DNA from: Augochlora pura
Taxonomy: Eukaryota; Arthropoda; Insecta; Hymenoptera; Halictidae
Direction of reading: 5' to 3'
NCBI RefSeq assembly: GCF_028453695.1
Contig: NC_135775.1
Location: 21,672,545-21,736,544 of the forward strand
DNA length: 64,000 bases
How positions within the stretch are numbered: the first letter of the stretch is position 1; each line of letters starts with the position of its first letter. Below the pieces are notes generated by a model that saw only the letters and a list, made by a program, of their open reading frames with translations, did not search any database and was not told the DNA's origin. Both the position numbers and the translations under genes were made by a program. Below, one piece after another: positions 1 to 12,469 of the stretch.

Positions 1-77
1 ATTATAACAATCAACAACAATGACATCGAGACGCTATTTAACACTAGCGGGCACGATTTAAAGAATATCTTTCTCTT

Positions 78-340
78 TTCCTCTCTCGCTCTCTCTCTCT
101 CTCTCTCTTCTTTTCATTTCTTCGTCACCTCTCTTCGATTTGTCCGTCACAAAAAAATGGCAACCACAAATGACACGCGCCGTTCATTCATGTTTTATAT
201 ATAAACGCATTCTAAATAGATTCGTATATATATATACTTACATATATTTATACATAGATATATGTATATATTTATATATAAATATATCTATATATGTACA
301 TATATGCATGTATATTTATTTATATATATATTAATGTCAC
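78..340. repeat. CT-rich and TA-rich microsatellite tracts
   Basis: A pyrimidine tract dominated by CT dinucleotides spans about 78-110. It is followed by a long low-complexity region of TATATA, TACATA and TATTTATA motifs to about 340. These are simple sequence repeats, and the short frames inside them are not genes. Confidence 0.8.
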
Positions 341-985
341 ACTGTCTCTGGTTCACACATTCACTTTCTTTCTCTCTTTCTGTTTCAACGCGTTCCTGAG
401 ATAATATCCTTTCTATAGAAACGATTTAATTCCTACTTTTGTTTCCCATTTTTTTTCCGTATATATTGTCGAAAATGTGAATATATATATGCATATATAT
501 TTGTGTTTTTGTGTGTGTGTGGTCGTGTGTAATTACGTGTACGTCTATTGATAAGAATAAAAAAAGGTCCCATGCGCGCCGCAATACTCCAAATAAATAT
601 ATAAAAACGAACTACATACACTCACGAGACACGCACGGTGATCATCAAACCAGAAGCACTGTATTATACAGAAGTGTAAAAAAAAAAGTAAATCTTGAAT
701 GAAGAACTCCTAACTAATTGCACGATGAATGGACTGTTTTTTTCTTTTTCGTTTCTCCGGTGGTCGATCGTGCTTGGCCTCCGTGCTCGGTCGAACGCGA
801 GAAACTTGATTGTTAAGGTACGCTACGGTCCGGTTTTGTTGATCATTTAAACTGTTTCGACACCGACGATGATCATATCGAATGATTCCAATACGTTTTG
901 GAGTTCGCGGGAGACATAAAAAAATTACAGACTACTCTTTCGTTTCTATCTTTTCATCAAATCGCGTCAAATCGAGTACATGTAT

Positions 986-1097
986 CATTATATACGTAAC
1001 AATCAATTAGTATAATTATATACGTAACAATCAATTAGTATAATTATATACGTAACAATCAATTAGTATCATTATATACGTAACAATCAATTAGTAG
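986..1097. repeat. 28-bp tandem repeat, 4 copies
   Basis: Four consecutive 28-bp units start at 986, 1014, 1042 and 1070. Each contains the core TATATACGTAACAATCAATT, and the units differ only at their edge bases. This is a minisatellite in the presumed distal flank of CycT. The near identity of the copies suggests recent expansion and likely length polymorphism. Confidence 0.9.
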
Positions 1098-2568
1098 CTG
1101 TATTGCACATTTTCGTAGAACATAAAATAATTTTCATTCCAGCCAATCGAATGTTTCGCAACTAATTTCGTTCCAAGATGCGTAGCAATATAATTTTAAG
1201 AAACCAACAGCCATAAAGAGGCATCCTTCATAAGCTTTCTACAAACGTATTACGAAAAACAAAATAAACGTTCCAACGCATAAAAAAACGTGGTTTTGAA
1301 ATCAACAATTAAATCTTGAATTTGACAAAGTGATCTCCGAGGTATCGTTCCTAATCATTCTAAGCTGACCGTAATTAAATGCAACAGTGTAAAAATGATA
1401 TAATTGGCTCACGTTGGCGTCACATTTAGACCCAGCCCCACCCCAATGATTCGCGTCAACTAACTCGCGAAATTCATTAGATGAACCGGCTTTCGAAAAC
1501 TAGAAAAATTGCTGGCCATCTAAATGGATCTCGAATGTCTACAGAAACCTACCATCCTCTTTCCGTCGCTAAGTGTTAACATTCTGGGTAACCTGATTAA
1601 TTACCGAACTAACCGTAACTCACGAGTTTCTCGACACCGGAGGCAAAGCGGAACCGACCAGAAAACTATTCAACTGGTAGATTTACCGGGACTATTGCGC
1701 GTTCGCCAGAAGAAGGCACAGATTGTTTAGAATGCCGATTCTGCTGCAGTTTACTGTCACTCCTATTATTACACCTATTGGCTGAAGACAGAAGCGGTAA
1801 TGCAAACACGCTGCACCTTCTTTTCGCGAACACACAGTACTTGTAAACTAGCATATAAACTTCTCTACCCGTCTACGCTGCTCCCATTCGATCGGAAAAG
1901 TATGCAGAAACGACCCATCGGTCACAAATACAAAGAAAAGATGAGAAGAATCGGTTAAAATCGTGCAGAAGTGGCATCGTTCGAACATGTCGATCATGTC
2001 TTGCAACGATGCCGGAACTCTGGATCTCTCGCGAATGATTCGTCATGAAAGGAACCATTCTAAACACTCTGTGATCGCGAAGCAACCCTCGTGGATCACC
2101 TAAAACTGGCGCGTATCAACGTGTTCACAAACATAATTTTACAAACGCGTAAACAATTCCGAGCACACACCGAGTTAATACACTTATGATCACGTATACT
2201 ATTTACTCTATTTCGTGTATACAGATTTCGCACGACCGTGTATCTGTGTGTATATGATATAATTTTTTTTTTAAGTAACTTTGTGTAAGTTTATCATTTT
2301 TTCTTCTCGTCTTTTCGTTTTTTTCTTCTCTCGCTCGCTCGCTCTCTTTATTTTAAACGCGACTCTCTCTATCTGTCGATAACCCTTTGCCAGCAAAGGA
2401 ATTTTACCACCCTGAAACTCGATATCGTTGATATTACAAAGAAACGGGGAGGGGGTGGCACAATAGTAAGGAAAGAAACAGAAGAATTGAAAATAAGGGC
2501 CTATCTCTCGCGATTGAGCACGTCGTTAGGATCTACCGGCACGTTTAACCGTGACCGGAAGTCAGCTA

Positions 2569-2584
2569 CCCCCCCCCCCCCCCC
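2569..2584. repeat. poly(C) run of 16
   Basis: Sixteen consecutive C (G on the other strand) in otherwise AT-rich non-coding DNA. It is likely length-unstable and prone to sequencing error. Confidence 0.9.
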
Positions 2585-3610
2585 TCTGTTTTGTCTGGCA
2601 GTGCTTCGTTCTCAACAAAACCGTCGTTAACTTTCGCTGCGAACTTCCTCCCCCGGACATTCACGCAATCCACGATTTAAGTAATCTTCGCGAATACGTT
2701 TCCCTAGAAGTATCCCCATCGATACACCGGCAGCACTTCGTTCGGCCCTAATTTATCGAAAGAACCGAATCCGGATACCGATATCGACTCTTCAACGGAA
2801 ATCACGACACACTGTCTCGACGGTCGTCTTCGTGTGGCCGTGGCTCTCTCTCTCCTTCCACAAGGTCCTAAAATCCCGAGGATCCTCGGCCTTCCGCGTT
2901 CGTTCTTCGACGAAGACACTCCCACACTCATTTCGAATACTACACTAAGGAGATGCGCTACAGGTACAAAGGTGGAAAGATCGAAATATGGTATATCCGT
3001 TACACTAGGGGATAGAGATCGTACGGCATGCTGCTACTTCTACCATTCACAAAAAAAATGGAAAGGGGGAAGAAGGGGGGATAGAGGCTAGGTGAGAGGG
3101 TCCAGCCACTTCTCCTCTTCGCTTCTGTTCGTTTGATCTCGTTTGCAACTCGTTGAGAAGATTTTCAGTTTTCTTTTTTTTTTCAAACCTTTCCAAGTTC
3201 AATGCTGGAACCACCGGATCGGTCGTGACCTATTTTATCTTATTTTATGGTTATTCGAGCTGCAAGGATGACTTTGTAGAAAATTATTAAATGAATGGAT
3301 CAACGTAAGCGTCAATTTTCAGGATTTTGTTACCCTTTGCATAGTATTTTAGGAACTTCGCTTTTAGCAATCGGTGGTTCTAGCGTCGAATAGCTGTTTA
3401 CTTTCCTCGATTTTCTGTTCACTGACGTTGTTGCAAAGTGCTCATCTAATTTATAGTGTTCCTTGCAACAATGTGACTTTAATCAGTAGTTTTCTATATC
3501 TTTCATGGAGCAGCAATATATTTTGGGGGGGTCAAAAATAATCCTCAAACGTAATTTCCGTTTCTATGTATAAATTACATTTCTGACAAACTATTCAACT
3601 ATTATCCTCT

Positions 3611-3616
3611 TTTATT
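3611..3616 (-). promoter_or_regulatory. Candidate poly(A) signal of CycT
   Basis: TTTATT on the plus strand reads AATAAA on the minus strand, about 500 nt downstream of the CycT stop codon. It is the first canonical hexamer I noticed past the stop. Assignment is by position only. Confidence 0.4.
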
Positions 3617-4111
3617 TGCATTTTTTTTTATGTCTTGTTTTACTTTATCACATCTTTGCAATCAAAGTCCTTTCAACCCCTTTGCATGTTATATACATTT
3701 CGCACAGACTTAAAAAATAGAGGGTTGATGCTGAATTCGCCCATGTAAACAAATTTCCAGGGAATTCATCTGATTAACAAGTGTGCACTAAGCGGTCCAA
3801 ATGTGAGAATCAATTTCATCCCTTAAACATGAATAATAATCATTAAAATGTTCTCCATTGTAACACTGTGCTCCAATAATAGCAAAAACTGATAGAATAT
3901 GTATCAGCTCGATGGATAACCCGAAGCAGTTCGTGGACAATGAACGCCTGTTATCGAACTGTCGTAGACGTTCCAAAGGGCTATCCAGCGAGCCTACTTA
4001 TCAAAGAGATAGAACCGTAGAACGAAAAATCGAGAAGTGGCTGGGTGAGCAAACGCTACGTTGGAAACTACCTCAGAAAGTCCACTACAAGACAGGATTT
4101 CCGTACGAACG

Positions 4112-7100
4112 TTATTCCGGTGGCGGGGGTGGCGGGGGCGAGGAACTAGGGGGTGGTCCGCTCGGCAACGGTGGCGGTGTCTTGGGTTCCTGCCGAGCAG
4201 ACGGGACAGGGATCATGCTCTGACCTTGTCGCATGTTTTGCGGTAGGGATGGCGGCGGTACAGACGTGTCGATGGCGCCGTCGGGCGTCATGATCACGTT
4301 CCCCGTCGGATACATCGGGTACTGTTGCTGGTACTGATAGTACATGACGGGTTCGTAGATGTATCCGGCGGGGTTGTACATCGGGGGTGGTGGATAATTA
4401 GCGAAGAAAAAGGAGTCTGGTTGAGACTGGTTCACAGGGCCACCCCTCGAGTAGCCTGGATCGCCGCGGCCGGACGACGGATGGGAATGATGGGGATTAC
4501 GAGCATTGTTACTATTGTAGGTGTCTTGCTGATAGTAGCCGTCGCGCTGGCCGGGAGCACCGTAATGGCCCGCCGATCCTGCTGGTGGTGGACCACGCCC
4601 GATATACTGGCGGCCGCCTCTACCGCCTCCACGTACCTTGTTATTGCTGCCCGAACTATAGTGCCTGCCGTTCTGCCGTTCGCCCGGCCGGTGCTGGCCG
4701 TATCCCGCCGAGGACATCTGCGATTGCTTCTTCGACGGTGGCAGGCTGGTCATCGGACTTTCCTTCGTGTCGGCCCGCTCCCGTTTCCGATTCTCGTTCG
4801 CGAACTCCGGCACCAAGCTGCTCGAGCTGTTCGTCGTCGATGACGCGCCTGTCGAGCTGCGCGACATTCCGTCCGTCCTGATCTTGATCTTCAACGGGCC
4901 CTGTACCATGGCTGGCGCCGGCGAGCTTGATACGTTCTCCGCGCCCTTCAGCCGCTCCTTCGGTATAATGATCTTGATGCTCGTGCTCTGCGGCGACTTG
5001 TTCTTGTCGATCGACACCTGATTCCCGCCGACACCACTGCCAGTTGACTCTGTGCTCAGGTTTAGCTTGTCCTTCGGTATCGTGATCTTGATCGGCACTG
5101 CCGACACAGCTTCCTCTCCGCCCTTCTCTTTGTCTTTTTCTCGATGCTTTTCTTTGTCCTTGTCCTTGTGTTTGTGCTTGTGCTTCTCCTTGGTCTTTTC
5201 CTTGTCTTTGTGCTTAAGCTTCTTCTCCTTTTTCTTTTTCTCACTCTTGTGGTGGTGCGACTTCTTCTCCTCGACTGGCGCCGGGACTGTTAAAGTCGTC
5301 GTTGACGTCGGCACAGAGATGATCGACTCTGTACTACTCTGTACCGGTCCGGAGATCGCACTTATGTCCACGGTTGAGGCAATCACCGGCTCGCTGACCG
5401 TCGGCAGAGACAAGCATTGGGCCTGAACAGGGATCTGATGCTCTGTTAACAGCATCGAATGAGACATAGATTGCTGTTGCTGAGCTTGCTGTTGTTGCTG
5501 CTGCTGTTGTGATTGCTGTTGTTGCGGAGGTGGTTGTTGTTGTTGCTGCTGTTGCTGCATGTGCTGCGGCTGGAATATTTCGTGGGGCATTTGTTGCGGA
5601 GCGATCGTCTGGTTAAACTGCTGAATGTTCTGAAGGAGGGACGGCATTGGCGCTAATGGCTCCTGGAGCAGAGCGCTTATACTCTGCGCGGACTTCATCG
5701 GCGACAGATAGTCTGTCTTGGTCTGCTGCTCGATCTTCTTCACGTCCGCCTTATACGAGTCTTTCTTTATTTGGAAATCCTGAGACTCTTGTTTCATTGT
5801 GTCCAGACCGTTAGTCATTCCCTGTTGATTAGACAACGCTTGTTGGTGTTGCGCTGCGTTGAACCGTAGCATCGTTGGTTCGGCGTCAAATGGCTTGATC
5901 AGCTCGGGCATTTTAACGTCGTTCACGATCTGGCTGGCCCTGCCGTTTGATGGATTATCCCTAATCGGCTGGATCAATTCCGGCACCTTACCAAGCATCT
6001 TGGCTGCCTCGAAGCTGGACGCGTCCTCCGTCCTCACCTTGACCGGTTGGCCAGCCTCGCTCGCACTGCCAGAACGATGCCTCTTGTGCGACGATGCCAA
6101 GACCTCGCTCGATGAACGCTTTCCTATAAGAGTCTCTGGTTGAGGCAAACCCGGCGGACTCGCAAACGGCGATACTAAATTAAAACCTATCGACGTGTCC
6201 GACACGCGTTCTTGCTTAGGAACTTTAGCCGCCGAGGGCGGCGTCTTCTGCTTAGACTTAGGCCTCTGCGAGTGCGACTCCCGCGGCGTCGGCACCTTCT
6301 CCGGGCTGAACAGAGACTTATGCTTGGTCGGCGGCGTCTGCAACACGCCCTGCTGCAACTCGGGCAAGTTTTTGTCATGCTCCTCGTGTCGTGGCCTTTT
6401 CTCCGTTTTCGGATCGTCGAGATTATTCAAAGATACCAGACTCGACGCCTGAGAGCTACCGTTTTTGATCGTATCCTTCAGTATCTGTGACACACCGTGA
6501 GCCGTATGCTGATTAGATGCAGTCTTCGAAGACAGAGGCTTCTGGGTGAGCAACGAACTGGAACCTGTCGGGGATTTCTCTTGCGTGAAGGAGCCTTGGG
6601 GAACCATCAACTTCCCATCGACGGACACTGCGTTGACTTGCAGCTTCTCCTGTTGATTGTATTTAGTATGGTGTGTCGGTTTCTGCGCATTGGGAGCGTA
6701 GGATGAGTCCAATGTCGGCTTTGGAAGAGATAAAGGTTTCTCGATAATCTTCCTCACCTCCTCGCACCTCTGCTCCAAGGAATCAGATTTTCTCTGCCGG
6801 TCCACCCTTGACGGGTCCGTGTATTTGTAAGACTTCTGGTCGCTGTCTTTTCGATGCTCCACCGGCTTATGCCTCGGGTCATACATCCTTTTGTCGTGAC
6901 CCTGATGCTTACTCTCTACGCCACTTAATCTATGCACACTATGGTTATTATTACTAAGTTTCTCCTGCATGGCTCCATGAGATACTGGTTCCTGCAACGA
7001 GCCGACCTCCGATCGGTGTGTCGACGAATCCGTTAATGAGTTATCCCCGCTCGGCTCCTTCGGCACTGCGTGGCTATGTGAATGAAGAGTACTACTGCTG

Positions 7101-10100
7101 CTACTGCTACTCATACCGCCCGACGAATTGTACTCCCGCTGTACCCTCTGCCTATTAGGGTCGCGATTTGGTTCCCTAGCTTGACTACCACTCGAATGTC
7201 TCTGCGGTACCGGCTGGCCGACCTTTACCTCTGGTCGGTGATGATGATTGTGATGAAGCGCCTTCTGTCCAGGCGGCAACGGATGCTTATTCAACACGTT
7301 TGTACTAGATACAGGTTTGTGATGATGTGAATGATGAATGTTGATGTCTGAACCATGGGTCATTGTGGCTGTTGTCGGAACTGACACCTTCTCCCTGCTT
7401 AAGCGTTCTCGTTCTTTCTTCTCGCGATACTCCCGATAATCGACCGGTGGTCTTGTCGGAGCAGAACCGAGCTGCTTCTTATCTTCTTGCTTATCCGTGT
7501 GATGAGGTCGACTCGTATGGAATGTTGGCCCACCATCGGCTGTTGTCGCGGGAGACTGCACTTTACGGGGCTCCGCATCCTGCAAACGAAACTTAGTGGA
7601 ACCATTTTCTTTCACAAAGAAGATTGTCTGTATATTATACAGTTAGAGGTAAATGAAGTGTAAATGACTAGAAGAAGATACTCACAAAAGGTGAATTTGG
7701 TAAACTAGGATGATTGATGCTTGGACTTTGATTGGCGGATATGCTCATGATTTTCCTCTTTAATCTCGAGGGACATTTATCAAATATATGGAGGAATTCT
7801 GCAGTAAGCTCTTGAAGAAGTTCAGAGGTGACGCTCCTGTCGACATACCAGAACCAATGCTTTCCTTCCGTACTCTGTGGTATCTGCGTGGAAATCATTT
7901 CATCGTTTCAGTATAAATTGTTTTTACTATTTTCTAAAAGCTTAATAGTGTGTTGAGTAGCAGTTATTAATGGTTTACCTCCCAGTTGGACCATTTGCAG
8001 GCGAGATGAATGCAGAAACAGGCGACTACCGTTGGCTTATACTGCAGACACATCGTCGTCAAATGTAAACTGTAAAAAAAAATGATTTCATAAGTTTTAT
8101 AGAGAACTTCGAAATCTCGTGTACCAGCGACTGTTCCATGTAATATAACCCAAGGCATAAAAAGAACTGTACTATAAAAGGTGAAGTACAAGTTCCATTA
8201 AACATGGGTAATATCGGGATAAAACCAGGACGAATTTCTTACGATTCGTTCAAAATGATTAACATTATTTCCAATTAGAAGTTTTTTCAGTCTGTGAGTA
8301 CGATCTTTTTTAATTCCAAAGAGTACGTTTCCAAACCAGTGAGAAAAGAACACATGCTAATGCAAAGACACTCCATTTTCGTGATTAGCTGTACAAAAAT
8401 ATTTATATGAAATTTTTGTTTAAATACGTAATTGTCAGTATATGTCCTACGACACTCTGTTGTATCGTAACAAATTTTACCGAAGTTTGCCCCAACATAA
8501 TCCCATGATAGAGTGAACAATAGTACCATATTCCGTTATATATATAAAAAAACCAAAAAGCTAAAATTATCAAAATTTTCATTTGATATTTCCATATACT
8601 CGAGAGAACGTATTGTTTCAAGTAAAAAGATTTGCAAGAGCTTTCCACATTTTCAATTACTTCGTCTTTTTTAACAGAAATAGATTAAGGCTTGATCCAA
8701 ACTAATTATGCAATCATTTGTTCAAGTATTATTTAATGATCGTTCGTACTTATCATTAAATAATACTTGAATGAACTGGGACCAGATTGTGATTCAACCT
8801 ACTTATCCCATTACATGAAAAGTTGTAGCATAGATAAATTCTAATTAACGCATCTATTTTTCCTCCGATTTTCTTTAATTATTACATATCTCTATGCATT
8901 CATTCATCGCATCACTGCTCCCACATTCATTTCATTCATTCTTTCAAATTTGTTTTGTGCATCTACAGCTTAAAAATAAGTGTATGTAAATATAAAAATA
9001 AAAACTTGACAATATACCGTAATTTAAGAGAAAACGATCAGTCCTTAAGAATATTTCATTTACCTTCGATTAAGCAATCCTCATCGTGAACTTAGTTTAC
9101 GAAATAAACTTCGTTTCGCTTTGGCATACGTTCTCTTTAGAATCAGACATTACCGCGACTGCAACGCAACATTCCTCCCCAAAAGTTACTGTTGACAATT
9201 TAAACATTCGCATTAGAACTGAGAAAATGCATGAAATCAAAGTAAACTTTATCGTGCTATCATGGTATATTGCAAGATCTTCAAATGTCTCTCCAATTCG
9301 TTCTTGTTACAGCATTGTTTATATTTAGCGAACGAGTTAAAAAATTCTATGTAATTTCATTTCACGTTTACTTTGCTTTCTCACGTCAAAACAGGTCAGA
9401 ATGTTGCGCCAGTGGCTATTTGCCTGACAGTCTTAGCTTGGAAATATGCTCCAGCTGGCATCTATTTGACCAGAAGACTGCTAAGAGTAAGAGATACTAG
9501 GAAATAATGTGTAGCCACCTGTTAGATGCCATGAAGTATGAAGTCTGGGCTAAGTCCTTGCTCGCTGTAAAAAAACGTGTACAACTTTAATAGAATTTTA
9601 TAATTTCAGACACCTATAAAATAAAAACTTGTCTTGAAATTTAAATGTAGTACAATAACTTTAAACGATAAAAAGAAAAGTAACAATATCACAAAATAAG
9701 CTATTGGTGTATGTACCTTTAACCAGTTGACAACACCTAACAACATGTGTGTGGGGATGATCAATGGCGACGTCAAACCCCAATGTTTGGAGTAGGACAT
9801 TTTCATTGAAAACCAGGTCCTGAGCTTGTTCAAGATATTGCTATAAATGAATATGTATTTAGATAATGATATTGATAACGATTTAACTTTAGCTTCTGTA
9901 CTGATTGTGTAAATCTTACCTCGGACCTGATATCAGGTGGGGGCTGATCTCTGTGGAGACACATGTGTGCCATTTTGATAACATGTTCTAACTTGCGCGG
10001 CTGTTCTTCTACTTTTGCTGCTAAAAATAGTGCTGCAGCTGCTATTGCATTCCTGTGGAATTGTGACAGCGAGTGGAATACGTAGAACCTGTGCATGTAC

Positions 10101-12469
10101 ACTATTGCTGTGTTGATACATAATTGCGATCTGTTGTAGACCGGTTAAGGAAAATATTGAACAATAAATTGCCTGTTATATTTTATGTTTTAATATAATA
10201 GTGATTGTACACTTTGTGGTTCACATTAGAAGGAAGATTTGTGCTATTCAACACTTGTTTTTAATTCTGAAAATTAGTTATAGCAAAAATTACTGTTTCT
10301 TAGTTTATTAGTGAGATCACTGAATAATCTAGTAAACAAAAACATAAATAAAATATTGGATACTGAATTGTTCATTGAAATGTTATGACATAGTATATGT
10401 ACGAAGCTTTCAATGCACGTTTTGAAATATAAATAAAAATATATGGAACTCTTCTCAAATAAACATGTTTCATATGATAGAATATACATTTAGAAATATA
10501 TTAGGTTGATCAAATAAAATAAAAAAAGATGAAAAAAAATATGCAAGTAATAAACTACATTCAGATATGAGAAGATTATTACATTAAATGGTAAGATTAG
10601 AAAATAGAGGGAACAATAGATTATACTTAAAAAATTTTATTTAAATTGTAAATTACATTAATATAAAAAACTTGACTAAATCACAATGTTGTTCTGTATT
10701 CTTGCCTTTTATCGAAAGATCTTCTGAGCTCATTTTTTTAATTATTTGTATTATACTATGGCTATATGTACTATCAACATTTTTTTGTTTTATATTATTT
10801 ATTATCAGGAATATATATAAATTAAAACTTCAAAATAACTTACAATAGAAAGAAAAGATAATAGTACAAAAGAGATCAGCACTCTACATATTCATTAAAT
10901 GTTGAGTATATAAAATTAATACAAGAATACTATTATATTATAGAACAGAAGAAGGAGTACTAAAATTATAATTCTTTAAATAAATTTCATCTGAACCCAT
11001 AATCCCAAGAATAGCTTTTTAATTCAAAATGATATGAAGAATCTGTTGAAGTTCTCACAACCAGTATGGCAATTAACAATTTTATGACAAACATGTATCT
11101 GAAACATAAAAATGTTATAGAGAGCATAAATGGTTACTATATCCCATAATTAGGGAACGTCTATGAAACATTTCAAATTCTAATAATTAATCTTATAAAT
11201 ATAAATTTAAAATGTATTATTCAAAGTTAAACAGGATGTTTGGCAACAGGTTAAAGATTTGTTATGTGATCTTACAGAAAGATCAAAGATAAAAAATCAA
11301 AAATAAAAGAACTGTGATTTTATTTGTTTTTAGACTATTAACAATTAAATATCTCTCTGATCTAACAATAGAAACACAGAACTATTGTGCCTCTGTCAGT
11401 TGACTTCGACTGTTAATAACTTATAGATCAAACTAGTACTACAACTCTTTTATTCTAACTCTATACTATCCTGAAAAATCATTCTTTGAATTTTCTCTTA
11501 CCTGACGCAGAGTGGCCTGCATACAATAAGTTATTATGCGAAGAAGTCATAAATATTCTTCACTAATAGATAATAACAAAGTGTTGTCGAAATTCCATTA
11601 TAATAATAGTTTGATCGAGGTATGATCAAATAAGAAAGAATTCAACTAATCTATCGATCACAGAACAATGTCAATGATAAGAACCATACAGAGCTGATTA
11701 GTCATTGAATGCTTTTCACATAGACATATGATAACATTGTCGCTGGTAAGCTAGATTGACTCTTGACGCATCACAATGATGCGTAAACAAAGATAAACTG
11801 AAAATAGAAGAAAAATGTACTTGCGTAAGGAATATTAGCAGAAACCGTGCCTTTGGTTGGTACTACTGTCAAACTTGGCTTGGCAAACAATGCAGCCTTT
11901 CCATGACCCTATTCCCCGTCCTCCTTTCAGCTAACAAAACTTTTTCCGATGTTTCCGCACACCAAAGACATTCTTTACTAACCGCGACCGGGTTGAATAG
12001 CACAAAAATCCCGAAATTTCTAACGCACTGTGGACACAACGCGAGGAACTCCAATATGGAGAATGATAATCGTGACGCGTGACCTCCTCTTTCGCACGTC
12101 ACTCATGTTTACAACACGTTACGTATTTCGCATTTACTCGAAATTCCGGAACGATCGAGGGATCGTTACGTAAGGAAAAAGGATCGCGGCGGTGCACGAC
12201 CGTTTAAGGAAACATTTACAATCAGTAGAAATCATAGAATAAACGTGCGAACGTTTGATAGGGACAAGGGGAAAGGGAGCTTGAGAAACACGCAACCGAA
12301 CATGCACTCGTTAAAAAGGATACACTACGAGCCGCTGTCCCATATCCTGAATGAAATTCGCCGCCTGCTGCCGGTAGCTCAGTTCCTTATCCGCGTCGAT
12401 GCCGCATCTTCTGCTCGGCGTGTTTATAAGCTGTTCTTTCGTAAAGTACCATTTTTCGTCAGTCGCCAT
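4112..12469 (-). CDS. CycT: Cyclin T (regulatory subunit of P-TEFb, partner of CDK9)
   Basis: Coding exons, minus strand: 12469-12324, 10130-9920, 9840-9717, 9564-9519, 8069-7979, 7883-7686, 7627-4112. All introns are GT-AG, phases match, and the product is 1443 aa. The first ~260 residues are a cyclin-T box pair: the segment from DMGQRL through INTAIVYMHRFY, FLAAKVEEQPRKLEHVIK, then LGFDVAIDHPHTHVV and HLACKWSNWE closely follow animal cyclin T. Family knowledge: with CDK9 it phosphorylates the RNA polymerase II CTD and pause factors to release paused polymerase in the nucleus. The last exon is a single 3.5-kb exon encoding a disordered tail: His-rich stretches, a polyglutamine tract near residues 960-995 (genomic about 5465-5570), a Lys/Glu/His block near 1055-1115 resembling the His/Lys-rich region that binds the CTD, Gly/Arg- and Tyr-rich segments, and a terminal polyproline run. 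The exon 1 donor (GT/GTATCC) is weak, but the join restores the conserved protein. Start chosen as the ATG giving MATDEKWYFTKEQL. Confidence 0.96.
5465..5570 (-). repeat. CycT: Glutamine-codon repeat in CycT
   Basis: CAG/CAA-rich coding repeat, read as TTG/CTG on the plus strand. It encodes two to three Gln blocks interrupted by Pro, Ser and Ala. It lies in the disordered tail of cyclin T and is likely length-variable. Mixed CAA/CAG codons indicate selection on the protein rather than a pure slippage tract. Confidence 0.85.
8721..8771. repeat. Perfect 20-bp inverted repeat (stem-loop) in CycT intron
   Basis: 8721-8740 is the exact reverse complement of 8752-8771, with an 11-nt loop (CGTTCGTACTT). 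Weak complementarity continues outward for some tens of bases. It sits in the CycT intron between exons 9564-9519 and 8069-7979. It could be the core of a short palindromic transposon relic or an intronic RNA hairpin. Confidence 0.85.
9394..9471. other. Pre-miRNA-like imperfect hairpin in CycT intron
   Basis: A 78-nt segment, richer in GC than its intron, folds back on itself. GGTCA pairs with TGACC at the ends, CCAG with CTGG further in, then TATTT with AAATA, closing on a loop of about 15 nt (TGACAGTCTTAGCTT). Arms are about 30 nt with small bulges, the usual size of an insect miRNA precursor. It lies 48 bp past the 5' splice site that follows CycT exon 4. I do not recognise a known miRNA seed, and the transcribed strand is not determined. 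Confidence 0.45.

Larger units (their letters stand above)
1..4111. other. CycT downstream flank / 3' UTR and intergenic DNA
   Basis: No coding region could be supported here. The right part is probably the 3' UTR of the minus-strand CycT gene: the first AATAAA read on the minus strand lies at 3611-3616, about 500 nt past the CycT stop. The stretch holds a CT-rich microsatellite near 78-110, an AT-rich (TATA)n-like tract at about 220-340, a four-copy 28-bp tandem repeat at 986-1097, a second CT-rich tract near 2320-2350 and a run of 16 C at 2569-2584. All open frames are under 105 codons, and those near 3900-4250 lie partly antisense to the CycT C-terminus. Confidence 0.6.

Noticed and set aside
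4325..5426. Several plus-strand open frames of 84-172 codons
   Set aside because: They lie antisense to the long GC-rich last exon of CycT. Their translations are mirror images of its Lys, Gln and Pro codon blocks and no independent domain is visible.
11869..12102. Minus-strand 77-codon open frame in the first CycT intron with two Cys-x-x-Cys pairs
   Set aside because: The Cys pairs look suggestive, but the start and splice context are poor, and it lies in the CpG-rich shoulder of the CycT promoter. Not enough to call a gene or alternative exon.
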